A stretch of 44,073 nucleotides of DNA from Actinomycetota bacterium (GTDB lineage: Bacteria; Actinomycetota; Actinomycetes; Nanopelagicales; Nanopelagicaceae): assembly GCA_009702245.1 (NCBI GenBank), contig WLIL01000002.1, positions 1 through 44,073 of the forward strand. The letters are read 5' to 3'. Positions within the stretch are counted from its first letter, which is position 1. Every line of letters starts with the position of its first letter. Positions 7,639 through 17,683 of this stretch are shown here, piece by piece. The notes under the pieces are model-generated. The model saw only the letters and a list, made by a program, of their open reading frames with translations, made no database searches and was not told the origin of the DNA. A program made the translations under genes and the position numbers.

Positions 7639-10600
7639 GTGCAGCTCCATGAATTGGTAGCTCCTCGTCTAGGTGAACTTCCGGAGACTCGTCAAGCAAG
7701 CATTTCAGTTGATCCCGCTCTGGCTCCATTTATTGCCGCCGCGCGCACTGAGAGCGTGCTTGTTGTTTGCGCCACGGGACGTGAGGCTGATGAAACTTTT
7801 AGCTCACTAAATTTTTTGAGACCAGGAGAAGTATCGGTCTTTCCTGCCTGGGAAACGTTGCCGCACGAAAGACTCTCTCCCCGGGCAGATACCGTAGGCC
7901 GGCGCCTTACTACTTTGCGCGCGCTCAAACAGGGAGCTCATGAAGCGCGCATCATCGTGACCACAATTCGCGCTCTCTTGGCACCGATCGTGGCGGGGTT
8001 GGGAGAAGTGGCACCTATCGAGTTCACCGTAGGCAGCGCTATGGACATGTCGGCAATGGTGGAACGACTCATCGACGGCGGGTATTCACGGGTAGATCTC
8101 GTTGAAAAGCGAGGAGAGTTTGCTGTCCGAGGTGGAATCGTTGATCTCTTTTCACCACTCTATGAACACCCTATGCGTATTGAATTCTGGGGTGACAACA
8201 TTGAAGAAGTTCGATATTTCAGCGTCGCCGACCAGCGTTCAATCGATTCCACCCGGGAAGTGCACGTTGCGCCACCGTGTCGCGAATTGGCGCTCACGGA
8301 AAGTGTGCGAAAGCGTGCATCAGATTTGCTCAAAGACCACCCCGAGTTCTCTGAAATATTAGAGAAGTTGAGTCTGGGAATTGCTATAGAAGGAATGGAA
8401 GCTTTCGCTCCCGCGTTAGTTGATAACTTTGTGCTACTCCTTGATCTCATTCCGGCCGACGCGACCGTCTTACTCGTGGAACCCGAGCGAATTCGCACGC
8501 GCGCAACAGATCTCTTTGCCACTAGCAAAGAATTCCTAGAGGCAGCTTGGCTCAATGCGGCCGCAGGAAATATTCGCCCCATCGATTTCGGTGCAAGTGC
8601 ATATCGCGAACTAGAAATGGTGAGCGCCCATGCTGGAGTCCTAGGGCTTAACTGGTGGGAACTCTCTCCCTTTGCAAGTGAACTTGAAGGGCTGGCTATC
8701 CCAAGCGAAGAATTACCTTTTTTTAGGGGAGATACGGACGCGCTAATTCTTCGAGTGGGAGAGGCGCTAGTAGCGAAGAAGTCGGTAATCATTTCGAGTG
8801 CAGGCTTCGGCACGGTTGCTCGTTTCGAGGAGTTGCTTAGAGAGCATGACCTCCCGAGTCGAGTCGTCAGTGGCGATCTTTTAGTTGATGCCAACGTTGT
8901 TCAACTCATTCATTCACCCATTAATCACGGCTTCTCCTTGGGAGATCTGCTCTTTTTGACGGAGGCTGAAATTTCGTCGCAGAAGAGCAGCACGCGTGAT
9001 ATGCGCAAGCTCCCCTCTAAGCGGCGAGATGTCATCGATCCGCTTGACTTAAAGCCCGGTGATTACGTTGTTCATGAACAGCACGGAGTGGGGCAATTTA
9101 TAGAGATGGTGCAACGACCAGTTGCGGGAGGTACGCGCGAGTATCTAGTTGTTGAGTACGCCGCAAGTAAACGAGGGCAGCCAGGAGATCGACTCTTCGT
9201 CCCCACTGAGTCCCTTGATCAGATCAGTCGTTATGTGGGCGGAGAGGCCCCTTCAGTTCATCGTTTGGGCGGTTCTGATTGGCAGAAAGCTAAAGGACGC
9301 GCTCGAAAAGCAGTAAAAGAAATCGCCGGAGAACTCATAAGACTCTATGCAGCTCGTACGAGTGCTCCTGGATTTGCTTTCTCACCCGATACTCCCTGGC
9401 AACGAGAATTAGAGGATGCTTTTCCGTATCAAGAGACGCCGGATCAGTTGGCAACAATCAATGATGTGAAAGCCGATATGGAGCGGCCCATTCCGATGGA
9501 CCGAGTGGTATGTGGCGATGTGGGGTATGGAAAGACTGAGATTGCGGTGCGTGCGGCTTTTAAGGCAGTCCAAGATGGGAAACAAATAGCTATCTTGGTT
9601 CCCACCACTCTCTTGGTAGCTCAACATGTGAATACTTTCCGTGAGCGGTACTCCGGTTTCCCGGTCAACCTTGCCGGGCTTTCCCGATTTGAAACTCCGA
9701 GTGAAGTAAAGGCCACGATCGCTGGATTGGCGACTGGCAGCGTTGATATCGTCATCGGCACTCATAGGTTGCTCTCGTCGGACGTGCAATTTAAGGACTT
9801 GGGTCTCGTTATTGTTGATGAGGAGCAGCGCTTTGGTGTCGAACACAAGGAGTCGCTCAAAAAATTGAGAACTTATGTAGATGTGCTCACCATGTCTGCA
9901 ACACCAATTCCTAGAACTCTTGAAATGTCGATTGCCGGAATTCGTGAGATGTCGACGATCACGACGCCGCCTGAAGAACGGCTTCCAATCCTTACATTCG
10001 TTGGTCCTTATGATCCCAAACAACTTACTGCGGCAATTCGGCGCGAATTGTTGAGAGATGGCCAAGTCTTTTACGTACACAATAGGGTCGAATCAATCGA
10101 TCGTGTTGCACAACATCTTCAAGAACTTGTTCCGGAAGCACGCATCCGAGTCGCTCATGGTCAGATGAACGAGGACTTACTCGAAGACGTCATTGTTGGA
10201 TTCTGGGAACGAGATTTCGATGTGTTGGTTTCGACCTCCATCATCGAGAGCGGCATCGACATCGCAAACGCCAATACATTGATTGTGGAGCGCGCTGATC
10301 TCATGGGTCTTTCGCAACTCCATCAACTTCGCGGGCGTGTGGGCCGAGCCCGCGAACGTGCTTATGCGTACTTCCTTTATCCGGCCGATAAGCCACTCTC
10401 GGAAAACGCACATGACCGCCTACGAACCATCGCTGCACATACAGATTTAGGTTCCGGTATGTACGTGGCGATGAAGGATTTGGAAATTCGCGGTGCCGGA
10501 AATCTTCTGGGAGGGGAGCAATCCGGTCATATTGCTGATGTCGGTTTTGATCTCTATATGCGCATGGTCGGGGAAGCTGTCTCTGAGTACAGAGGTACGA

Positions 10601-11097
10601 CAGTGGACGTACAAGATTGCAAGATTGATTTGCCGGTGAATGCGCACATCCCACATGGCTATATCGATAGCCAAAAATTGCGCCTTGATATCTATCGCCG
10701 ACTGGCAGATGCCACCGAGTCAAGTGCGCAGGAACTCAGAAGTGAATTGCGCGATCGATACGGAGAGATTCCAGAAATGGTGGAGCGACTCTTTGCCGTT
10801 GCTGCCTTGCGTCATCGGGCTAAGGGGTATGGCCTGCGTGAGATTGCACTGGCCGGCAAGAGCGTGCGATTGGCCACTTTGGAGCTTCCCGATTCGGCCC
10901 AATTACGCGTGGCCAGGCTCTTTCAGGGGGCTACCTACCGAGTGACCACCCAAACCCTTATCGTGCCGATTTCGACCGGCACCCCCGGACTAGGCAATAA
11001 TCTCCGTGACGAGGAAATCTTGGAGTGGGCCCACCGCCTGCTCGATGCGCTCCCCGCTAAAGTTCTGCCCGCCACAGCCGTACCAGCAATCTCCTGA
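7639..11097 (+). CDS. mfd: Transcription-repair coupling factor
   Basis: SF2 ATPase that removes stalled RNA polymerase from damaged DNA and recruits UvrA. In order: UvrB-like module (N-terminal ~350 aa), RNA-polymerase-interacting RID/CarD-like domain (GDYVVHEQHGVGQF near residue 475), helicase core with Walker A GDVGYGKTE near 628, DEEQRFG, motif III TMSATPIPRTLEMS, motif VI QLRGRVGRARERAY, and the C-terminal TRCF domain. Length 1152 aa is normal to slightly short for actinobacteria. Start GTG 7639 follows GAGAGGAGG. It probably shares a transcript with pth. Confidence 0.97.
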   Translation: MQLHELVAPRLGELPETRQASISVDPALAPFIAAARTESVLVVCATGREADETFSSLNFLRPGEVSVFPAWETLPHERLSPRADTVGRRLTTLRALKQGAHEARIIVTTIRALLAPIVAGLGEVAPIEFTVGSAMDMSAMVERLIDGGYSRVDLVEKRGEFAVRGGIVDLFSPLYEHPMRIEFWGDNIEEVRYFSVADQRSIDSTREVHVAPPCRELALTESVRKRASDLLKDHPEFSEILEKLSLGIAIEGMEAFAPALVDNFVLLLDLIPADATVLLVEPERIRTRATDLFATSKEFLEAAWLNAAAGNIRPIDFGASAYRELEMVSAHAGVLGLNWWELSPFASELEGLAIPSEELPFFRGDTDALILRVGEALVAKKSVIISSAGFGTVARFEELLREHDLPSRVVSGDLLVDANVVQLIHSPINHGFSLGDLLFLTEAEISSQKSSTRDMRKLPSKRRDVIDPLDLKPGDYVVHEQHGVGQFIEMVQRPVAGGTREYLVVEYAASKRGQPGDRLFVPTESLDQISRYVGGEAPSVHRLGGSDWQKAKGRARKAVKEIAGELIRLYAARTSAPGFAFSPDTPWQRELEDAFPYQETPDQLATINDVKADMERPIPMDRVVCGDVGYGKTEIAVRAAFKAVQDGKQIAILVPTTLLVAQHVNTFRERYSGFPVNLAGLSRFETPSEVKATIAGLATGSVDIVIGTHRLLSSDVQFKDLGLVIVDEEQRFGVEHKESLKKLRTYVDVLTMSATPIPRTLEMSIAGIREMSTITTPPEERLPILTFVGPYDPKQLTAAIRRELLRDGQVFYVHNRVESIDRVAQHLQELVPEARIRVAHGQMNEDLLEDVIVGFWERDFDVLVSTSIIESGIDIANANTLIVERADLMGLSQLHQLRGRVGRARERAYAYFLYPADKPLSENAHDRLRTIAAHTDLGSGMYVAMKDLEIRGAGNLLGGEQSGHIADVGFDLYMRMVGEAVSEYRGTTVDVQDCKIDLPVNAHIPHGYIDSQKLRLDIYRRLADATESSAQELRSELRDRYGEIPEMVERLFAVAALRHRAKGYGLREIALAGKSVRLATLELPDSAQLRVARLFQGATYRVTTQTLIVPISTGTPGLGNNLRDEEILEWAHRLLDALPAKVLPATAVPAIS

Positions 11098-11109
11098 GAG
11101 AGGTTTTTC

Positions 11110-11715
11110 ATGCGCCGCCTAGCATTCGCCCTCGTTCTACTTGTTGGAGTTGCTGGCTGCGCTTCTGATGTTGGTGTGGCCGCCCAGGTGGGTGAGACGA
11201 CGATCAAGATCTCACAAGTTCAATCAAGCGTGAATAGTGTTATCGCGCTACGTAACGAATTGAAATCAGAGGCTGATCCAAACATTTCGGATTTGAGCAG
11301 GGGACAGCTTCGCTTTCACATGCTCTCGGCATTAATTGACGAAGTAGCAGCTCAACTTAAGGTTGTGGCAACTCCTGCCGAAGTTGATGCGCGTAAGAAA
11401 GCGATTCGCGATCAACTCGGTGGACAAGAAGCCGTAGATAAGGCGATATCTGATGCCGGCATCGCACCTGAGGATTTTTCGCGGTATCTCATAGATGTCA
11501 TTATCGAAGACAAAGTGGGAGCCCTATTAGCTGCAGGTGCACCAGCCGGTCCGGAAGGTGATGCTGCCCGCGGTGCAGCAATTCAGGGCGCCATCCGAGC
11601 GGTGGCAAAAAGTCTTACGGTGAAGGTGAACCCACGTTATGGAACATGGGATCCTGACAAGGTTGATGTCGTGCAACTCGATACCACCGGTGGATCCGTA
11701 TTTCCGCTGGAATAG
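11110..11715 (+). CDS. SurA-N-like lipoprotein
   Basis: A 201-aa predicted lipoprotein: basic N-terminus MRRL, a hydrophobic segment, then lipobox VAGC with the acylated Cys at residue 17. The mature part (QVGETTIKISQVQSSV..., and DQLGGQEAVDKAISDAGI...) resembles the SurA/parvulin N-terminal chaperone domain, but there is no PPIase domain. Such a gene between mfd and mazG is common in actinobacteria. A role as an exported-protein chaperone is inferred. Start ATG 11110 follows AGAGAGG. Confidence 0.75.
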   Translation: MRRLAFALVLLVGVAGCASDVGVAAQVGETTIKISQVQSSVNSVIALRNELKSEADPNISDLSRGQLRFHMLSALIDEVAAQLKVVATPAEVDARKKAIRDQLGGQEAVDKAISDAGIAPEDFSRYLIDVIIEDKVGALLAAGAPAGPEGDAARGAAIQGAIRAVAKSLTVKVNPRYGTWDPDKVDVVQLDTTGGSVFPLE

Positions 11716-11726
11716 GATGTGACTCT

Positions 11727-12350
11727 GTGGAGGCCTCCCAGATCGATCAAATGATCGCCGTAATGGCTCGGCTTCGCAAAGAATGCCCTTGGGATGCAGA
11801 GCAGACGCATAGCTCACTCGTCACTTATCTCATCGAAGAAACTTATGAGTTATTAGAGGCCATCGAAACGTCCAACTTTGATTTGGTTGAAGAAGAGCTC
11901 GGTGACGTACTTTTGCAAGTTCTATTTCATTCGCAAATTGCAAGTGAATCGAAGAACGGATTCGATATCCAAGATGTTGCAAAACGGCTACGTGAAAAAT
12001 TAGAGAGTCGCCACCCACACGTCTTTGGTGATGTCATTGCTGAAAAAGCATCAGATGTTGCCAAAAATTGGGAGCAAATCAAAGCTACAGAGAAAGGTCG
12101 AACTTCACCGACTGAAGGGGTTCCTTTTGCACAACCAGCCCTCTCTCTTGCAGCGAAGTTAGTTCATAGAGCCACCAGATTTGGGATGGAGGGTCACGAA
12201 ACACCTGCGCCCATGAGCGAATCGGAGTTTGGTGTGGCCCTCTTTGAATTAGCCAAGAGTGCCGCTCAACTTGGAATTGATCCCGAAGCCGCCCTTCGCA
12301 AGCGCGCAAGAGAGTACGCGCATGAACTAGATTCACGTGAAGTAGAATAA
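11727..12350 (+). CDS. mazG: Nucleoside triphosphate pyrophosphohydrolase MazG
   Basis: Hydrolyses (d)NTPs to NMP and PPi, cleaning the nucleotide pool. The all-alpha NTP-PPase core is clear: CPWDAEQTHSSL, the metal-binding EETYELLEAI and EEELGDVLLQVLFHSQIA (the EExxE...ExxD pattern), then SRHPHVFGD and NWEQIKATEKG. At 207 aa the second half is shorter than the 263-aa E. coli protein, which suggests one active NTPase domain with a reduced C-terminal half. Start is GTG 11727, preceded by AGGA. It sits between the lipoprotein gene and eno. Confidence 0.92.
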   Translation: MEASQIDQMIAVMARLRKECPWDAEQTHSSLVTYLIEETYELLEAIETSNFDLVEEELGDVLLQVLFHSQIASESKNGFDIQDVAKRLREKLESRHPHVFGDVIAEKASDVAKNWEQIKATEKGRTSPTEGVPFAQPALSLAAKLVHRATRFGMEGHETPAPMSESEFGVALFELAKSAAQLGIDPEAALRKRAREYAHELDSREVE

Positions 12351-12368
12351 TCCAGTAATCACCTCTAA

Positions 12369-13661
<1,293 letters not shown>

Positions 13662-13681
13662 CAACGCATCGACTTCCGAGA

Positions 13682-13696
13682 TATCCTGATTCAATG
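13682..13696 (+). promoter_or_regulatory. Candidate leaderless promoter of ftsB
   Basis: TATCCT (13682-13687) fits the TANNNT -10 pattern and ends six bases before the ATG at 13694; no Shine-Dalgarno is present. Transcription would start at or within a base of the start codon. Confidence 0.45.
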
Positions 13697-14071
13697 GCGC
13701 GCGGTCGAATAAACACACGAGCGGTAGGACTGGCACTTATTGCCCTCATTCTTGTGCTCTTTTTGGCTCAGCCCACTCAGAGGTATTTTGCGCAACGTGC
13801 ACAGATAAATGCCCTGCGCCAGCAAGTGAGTGCGAGCGAGGAGCGAGTGACCAAAGCCAAAGCTGAATTAGAACGCTGGAATGATGCTGCGTACGTAAAA
13901 GCGCAAGCCAGAGCTCGATTGCACTTCGTGATGCCCGGCGAAACTCAGTACATTGTTATCGACCCTTCGGATGAGAGTCAGATTGATATCAAATACTCAG
14001 GTGATGTCCCCCTGGATGTTGCTTGGTATCAGCGTGTGATATCAACTATTCAGTTAGCGGCTTGGCGTTGA
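13694..14071 (+). CDS. FtsB/DivIC-family septum formation initiator
   Basis: A 125-aa bitopic membrane protein: short basic N-terminus (MARGRINTR), one membrane helix (VGLALIALILVLFLA), then a coiled coil (INALRQQVSASEERVTKAKAEL) and the family motif ARARLHFVMPGETQY. It belongs to the FtsB/DivIC group of the FtsQLB divisome complex. It follows eno and precedes DUF501 and ppx as in mycobacteria and streptomycetes. No ribosome-binding site; see the candidate leaderless promoter. Confidence 0.88.
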   Translation: MARGRINTRAVGLALIALILVLFLAQPTQRYFAQRAQINALRQQVSASEERVTKAKAELERWNDAAYVKAQARARLHFVMPGETQYIVIDPSDESQIDIKYSGDVPLDVAWYQRVISTIQLAAWR

Positions 14072-14556
14072 CGAATTTTGATGAGAGCGATCTAGAAATT
14101 GTTGGGCGACAATTAGATCGCACTCCTAGAGATGTGCACCGGGTAGCGTTTCGATGTCCTTGTGGTTCTCCGGCCGTAGTAGAAACACCACCTCGACTCT
14201 CTGATGGCACTCCATTTCCCACTTTCTTCTATGCAACTTGTCCACGACTCACTGCGGCGATTTCAACTCTTGAATCTGAGGGCGTGATGGATGAAATGAA
14301 TGCGCGCTTACAAGTGGATGCAGATTTGGCGGGAAGTTACGCAGCAGCACACGACGACTATTTAGCTGCTCGTGCTGCACTCGGGATCGATGTACCCGAA
14401 GTTGAGGGCATCACCGCCGGCGGAATGCCAGATCGAGTGAAATGCCTGCACTCACTTGCTGCGCACTCATTGGCGGCTGGACCTGGCGTAAACCCACTTG
14501 GCGACGAAGCTGTTGAAGCTATTGGTCAATGGTGGATGGCGGGAAGATGCGAGTAG
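14068..14556 (+). CDS. DUF501 family protein
   Basis: A 162-aa conserved actinobacterial protein of unknown function. The family core VAFRCPCGSPAVVETPP, LSDGTPFPTFFYATCPRL and the central Met/Asp-rich helix are all present; the Cys residues in RCPCG and ATCPRL look like a potential metal site (inference). I chose TTG 14068, which overlaps the ftsB stop (TTGA). An in-frame TTG at 14023 is possible but would put 45 nt more inside ftsB and adds residues atypical for the family. Confidence 0.82.
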   Translation: MTNFDESDLEIVGRQLDRTPRDVHRVAFRCPCGSPAVVETPPRLSDGTPFPTFFYATCPRLTAAISTLESEGVMDEMNARLQVDADLAGSYAAAHDDYLAARAALGIDVPEVEGITAGGMPDRVKCLHSLAAHSLAAGPGVNPLGDEAVEAIGQWWMAGRCE

Positions 14557-15455
14557 GAGCCATAGATTGCGGAACTAATTCCCTCCGTTTGCTCGTTGCC
14601 GATATCGAAGGCAACTCTTTTCGGGAAGTTCAACGAGAAATGCGTGTGGTCCGCCTTGGTGAAGGAATCGATCGGACCAAGAATTTCTCGGAGGCTGCGT
14701 TAACGCGCACCTTTGCCGGGATTGATGAATTCGCCAGTTTTTTGCGACGCAAAGGTGTGGAGAGTTTAAGGTTCTGTGCAACGAGCGCCTCAAGGGATGC
14801 GCAGAATCGTGCGCTTTTCGTAGAGGGTGTGCGGGAGCGCTTGGGGATTGAGCCTGAAATTATCCCCGGCACAGAAGAGGCGGCGCTCTCATTTGCGGGA
14901 GCCACTCGTGAGTTCTCCTCAGGTCCTTTTCTAGTAGTGGATATAGGTGGTGGTTCAACAGAATTTGTTTATGGAAACGACGAGGTTGAATTCGCCAGGA
15001 GTGTAAATATTGGATGTGTGCGTATGACTGAGCGCCATCAGCTCTCCGAATACCCAAGTCCCGAGTCAATTGCGTTAGCGATCGCAGACATAGATGCTGC
15101 AATCGCCGAAGCGGCTGCTGAAGTTCCTCTCACCAGCGGAGCAACACTCATTGCAGTCGCCGGAACGGCAACCACTGTGGCGGCGGCTGGATTAGATCTG
15201 AATATGTATGACCGAGACGCCATCCATCTCTCGCGAGTCTCGGCGGAGTCGGTCACTCGGATTTCCCAAATGTTTTTAAAGATGTCCAAGGCCGAGCGGG
15301 CAGAGCTCCCATATATGCATGAGGGACGCGTTGACGTAATTTCGAGCGGCGCATTAGTACTTGATCGAGTGATGTTGGCAACTGGAGCCAAAGAGTTCGT
15401 GGCAAGCGAGCACGATATTCTTGATGGCATTGCCTGGTCGCAAGTTTCCAAGTGA
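14547..15455 (+). CDS. ppx: Exopolyphosphatase / GppA-type phosphatase
   Basis: An ASKHA-fold Ppx/GppA protein, 302 aa, acting on polyphosphate or pppGpp. The nucleotide-binding motifs are visible: VGAIDCGTNSLRLLVAD at the N-terminus, FCATSASRDA, LVVDIGGGSTEFVYG, and VAGTATTVAA. It is the short form lacking the C-terminal HD domain, like M. tuberculosis Rv1026/Ppx2. Start ATG 14547 overlaps the DUF501 stop by 10 nt. An upstream ATG at 14529 would lengthen the overlap and is less likely. Confidence 0.9.
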   Translation: MRVGAIDCGTNSLRLLVADIEGNSFREVQREMRVVRLGEGIDRTKNFSEAALTRTFAGIDEFASFLRRKGVESLRFCATSASRDAQNRALFVEGVRERLGIEPEIIPGTEEAALSFAGATREFSSGPFLVVDIGGGSTEFVYGNDEVEFARSVNIGCVRMTERHQLSEYPSPESIALAIADIDAAIAEAAAEVPLTSGATLIAVAGTATTVAAAGLDLNMYDRDAIHLSRVSAESVTRISQMFLKMSKAERAELPYMHEGRVDVISSGALVLDRVMLATGAKEFVASEHDILDGIAWSQVSK

Positions 15456-15465
15456 AGAGTGAATC

Positions 15466-16209
15466 ATGAGTGCTCGTACCGCCGCGCAAGTTAAGAAAAT
15501 TTCTAGCGCGACTCACAGTCTTGAAGCACTAGATATTGAAATCGCCAATTGCCAGGCATGCGCACGGCTAACAAAATGGTGTGCCCAAGTGGCAATCGAG
15601 AAAAAGCGCGCCTACATCGAAGAGGAGTATTGGGGAAGACCAGTACCCGGGTTCGGGGCTACGTCGCCGCGCGTCGTCTTGCTGGGTTTAGCGCCGGGAG
15701 CCCATGGCGCGAATCGCACCGGAAGAGTATTTACCGGGGATCGGTCGGGAGATTTTCTCTTTGCCTCAATGCACCGAGTGGGATTAGCAAATCAACCGAC
15801 AAGTGAACGGCGAGGAGATGGGCTCGAATTAATTGAGACTCGAATCCTCACCGCGGTGCGATGCGCACCTCCTGGAAATAAACCGACCCCAGTAGAGCAA
15901 CGGAGTTGTGAACCGTGGGCGGCCCGTGAACTCGCCTTGGTGGCCGATAGCGCGCGGGTATACGTGGCCTTCGGCTCCTTTGCGTGGAGCGCGCTCTGGT
16001 CAATCCTTGCTGAGCCCTGGGGTCTGGAACGACGACCTCCATTTCGCCATGGCGGTCGCTTCGATCACCCCCAGGGCACCCTGCTCGCCAGCTATCACCC
16101 CAGCCAACAGAACACCTTTACGGGGACCCTCACCGAGGAGATGCTTGATGAGGTTCTAGGGCTGGCACGCACACTCGCCAAATCGGAGAAGGGCCACTCT
16201 TCAAGGTAG
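15466..16209 (+). CDS. Uracil-DNA glycosylase, family 5 (UdgB)
   Basis: Removes uracil (and in characterised relatives hypoxanthine) from DNA. Motif A is GLAPGAHGANRTGRVFTGD and the C-terminal motif is ASYHPSQQNTFTG, which together define family 5 (UDGb). Cys residues at CQACARL and VRCAPPGNKP match the Fe-S ligands of families 4 and 5. Length 247 aa is normal. It lies 10 bp after ppx on the same strand. Confidence 0.9.
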   Translation: MSARTAAQVKKISSATHSLEALDIEIANCQACARLTKWCAQVAIEKKRAYIEEEYWGRPVPGFGATSPRVVLLGLAPGAHGANRTGRVFTGDRSGDFLFASMHRVGLANQPTSERRGDGLELIETRILTAVRCAPPGNKPTPVEQRSCEPWAARELALVADSARVYVAFGSFAWSALWSILAEPWGLERRPPFRHGGRFDHPQGTLLASYHPSQQNTFTGTLTEEMLDEVLGLARTLAKSEKGHSSR

Positions 16210-16230
16210 GTTAGCGGTGTAAAGCAGTGC

Positions 16231-16304
16231 GCCCCCGTAGCCCAACCGGCAGAGGCAAACGACTTAAAATCGTTACAGAGTGGGTTCGAATCCCACCGGG
16301 GGTA
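16231..16304 (+). tRNA. tRNA-Leu (anticodon UAA), class I with 5-nt variable loop
   Basis: A 74-nt cloverleaf. Acceptor GCCCCCG pairs with CGGGGGT (one G-U at 1-72); D stem GCC/GGC; anticodon stem AACGA/TCGTT with loop CTTAAAA (anticodon TAA); variable region ACAGA; T stem GTGGG/CCCAC with loop TTCGAAT; discriminator A. CCA is not encoded. The anticodon reads UUA, but the variable arm is only five bases, not the long arm usual for leucine tRNAs. Confidence 0.88.
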
Positions 16305-16355
16305 CTCTTTTATTTATAAGTTGTCAGGGAGATCCACCAGGCTAAAGGAGCGATC

Positions 16356-17084
16356 ATGCAGAGCAGCAACCCGGTACTCAATCAAAGCCGGTACGCCACA
16401 TTCGATAGTTCGACCCAAGGTGCAAGTGGGTCGCGCATGAGTATTGATGAGGTGGTCACTCGCACCGGAATTTTGCTCAGTGTCCTGCTGGTCGCCGCAG
16501 TCGCCTCGTATGCCGTCCCACTTACTGGCGTGCTCTTCTTTGGCGCACTCATCGTGGGCTTCGTGCTCTGCATCGTGAATTCAATAAGTAAAACCGTGCG
16601 GCCACCACTCATGGTTCTTTATTCGATTTGTCAAGGCTTAGTGGTAGGCACCATTAGTCGTGTTTATAACGATTACTACTCAGGAATTGTGACCCAAGCA
16701 ATCATCGGAACAATTGCCGCCTTTGTTGGAATCCTCTTCCTCTATAAAAGTGGAAAATTGCGTGCCACTCCTAAGTTCACCCGCATTTTGCTCGGAGCGG
16801 TAGCCGGCTACTTTGTACTTGCCCTTATTTCCTTGGTAGCGAGCTTCTTTAACGTGGGAAATGGTATGGGCTTCTATGGCGTAACGGGGCTAGGTTTATT
16901 AATGAGCGTGGCAGGTGTGGCGCTCGCGTCACTCTTCTTAGTGTTGGATTTTGATCAGATCGAAAGAAGCATTGCCCAAGGAGCTCCAGCGATTGAAGCT
17001 TGGCGTTCTGGCTTCGGATTGATCGTTACTTTGGTCTGGATTTACTTAGAGATTCTGCGCTTGCTATCTATTCTGCGTCGGTAA
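16356..17084 (+). CDS. Bax inhibitor-1/YccA family membrane protein
   Basis: A 242-aa integral membrane protein with about seven hydrophobic helices, starting after a ~35-residue soluble N-terminus. The family signatures are the polar segment [29 protein letters not shown] and the C-terminal [26 protein letters not shown]-1/YccA proteins are pH-gated calcium leak channels in a characterised Bacillus member; the role here is unproven. Start ATG 16356 follows TAAAGGAG. Its 3' end overlaps the convergent msrA by 21 bp. Confidence 0.88.
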   Translation: MQSSNPVLNQSRYATFDSSTQGASGSRMSIDEVVTRTGILLSVLLVAAVASYAVPLTGVLFFGALIVGFVLCIVNSISKTVRPPLMVLYSICQGLVVGTISRVYNDYYSGIVTQAIIGTIAAFVGILFLYKSGKLRATPKFTRILLGAVAGYFVLALISLVASFFNVGNGMGFYGVTGLGLLMSVAGVALASLFLVLDFDQIERSIAQGAPAIEAWRSGFGLIVTLVWIYLEILRLLSILRR

Positions 17085-17681
17085 CGGACAACTCACTCCG
17101 GTACCACCGATACCGCAATAACCGTTGGGGACCTTGTGAAGGTATTGCTGGTGGTACTCCTCAGCAAAGTAGTACTTTGGGGCGGGAGCAATTTCAGTGG
17201 TGATCGCTCCGAACCCTTGAGATTTTAATTCACTTTCGTAGGCTGCCTTGATTCGCATGGCACTATCGTGCTGAGCTTCTGTAGTGAAGTAGAGCGCACT
17301 GCGATATTGACTCCCAATATCATTTCCCTGACGATTTCCTTGGGTGGGGTCGTGATTTTCAAAGAAGAAGCGGATGATTTCATCATCGCTTAAGAGTGCC
17401 GGATCGTAATTCACCCTTACGGCTTCAGTGTGACCAGTTTTCCCAGTGCATACCTCTTCATAAAATGGATGACCAAAACTCCCGCCGGCGTATCCAACAC
17501 TGGTGGCGATGACTCCTGGGAGTTGCCAGAAGATTCGCTCGGCACCCCAGAAGCAACCCATCCCCACCAAGATAACTTCGCCTGTTGAATTTTCTAGCGG
17601 CACGTGAAGGACGCTGTGGGTGGCCTGCAAAGGGAACGGGTAAGAACTTCTATCTTGCGGTTCGACGAGAGAATTTCGCAT
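17064..17681 (-). CDS. msrA: Peptide methionine-S-sulfoxide reductase MsrA
   Basis: Reduces methionine-S-sulfoxide in oxidised proteins. The catalytic GCFWG motif is at residues 42-46 (C43), with [28 protein letters not shown] and the resolving cysteines in the C-terminal [13 protein letters not shown]. Length 205 aa. It is the last gene of the marR-exporter operon, only 2 bp after the DHA1 transporter stop, so it is likely expressed with those pumps. No clear Shine-Dalgarno. Confidence 0.95.
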   Translation of the reverse strand: MRNSLVEPQDRSSYPFPLQATHSVLHVPLENSTGEVILVGMGCFWGAERIFWQLPGVIATSVGYAGGSFGHPFYEEVCTGKTGHTEAVRVNYDPALLSDDEIIRFFFENHDPTQGNRQGNDIGSQYRSALYFTTEAQHDSAMRIKAAYESELKSQGFGAITTEIAPAPKYYFAEEYHQQYLHKVPNGYCGIGGTGVSCPLPTQNR

Positions 17682-17683
17682 AG

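Noticed and set aside
8160-8894. Long antisense open frame (244 codons) opposite mfd, and similar ones opposite mfd (9409-10080), rplY, ppx and typA
   Set aside because: They lie on the opposite strand of clear conserved genes, have no family-like motifs, and reflect codon bias of the real gene.
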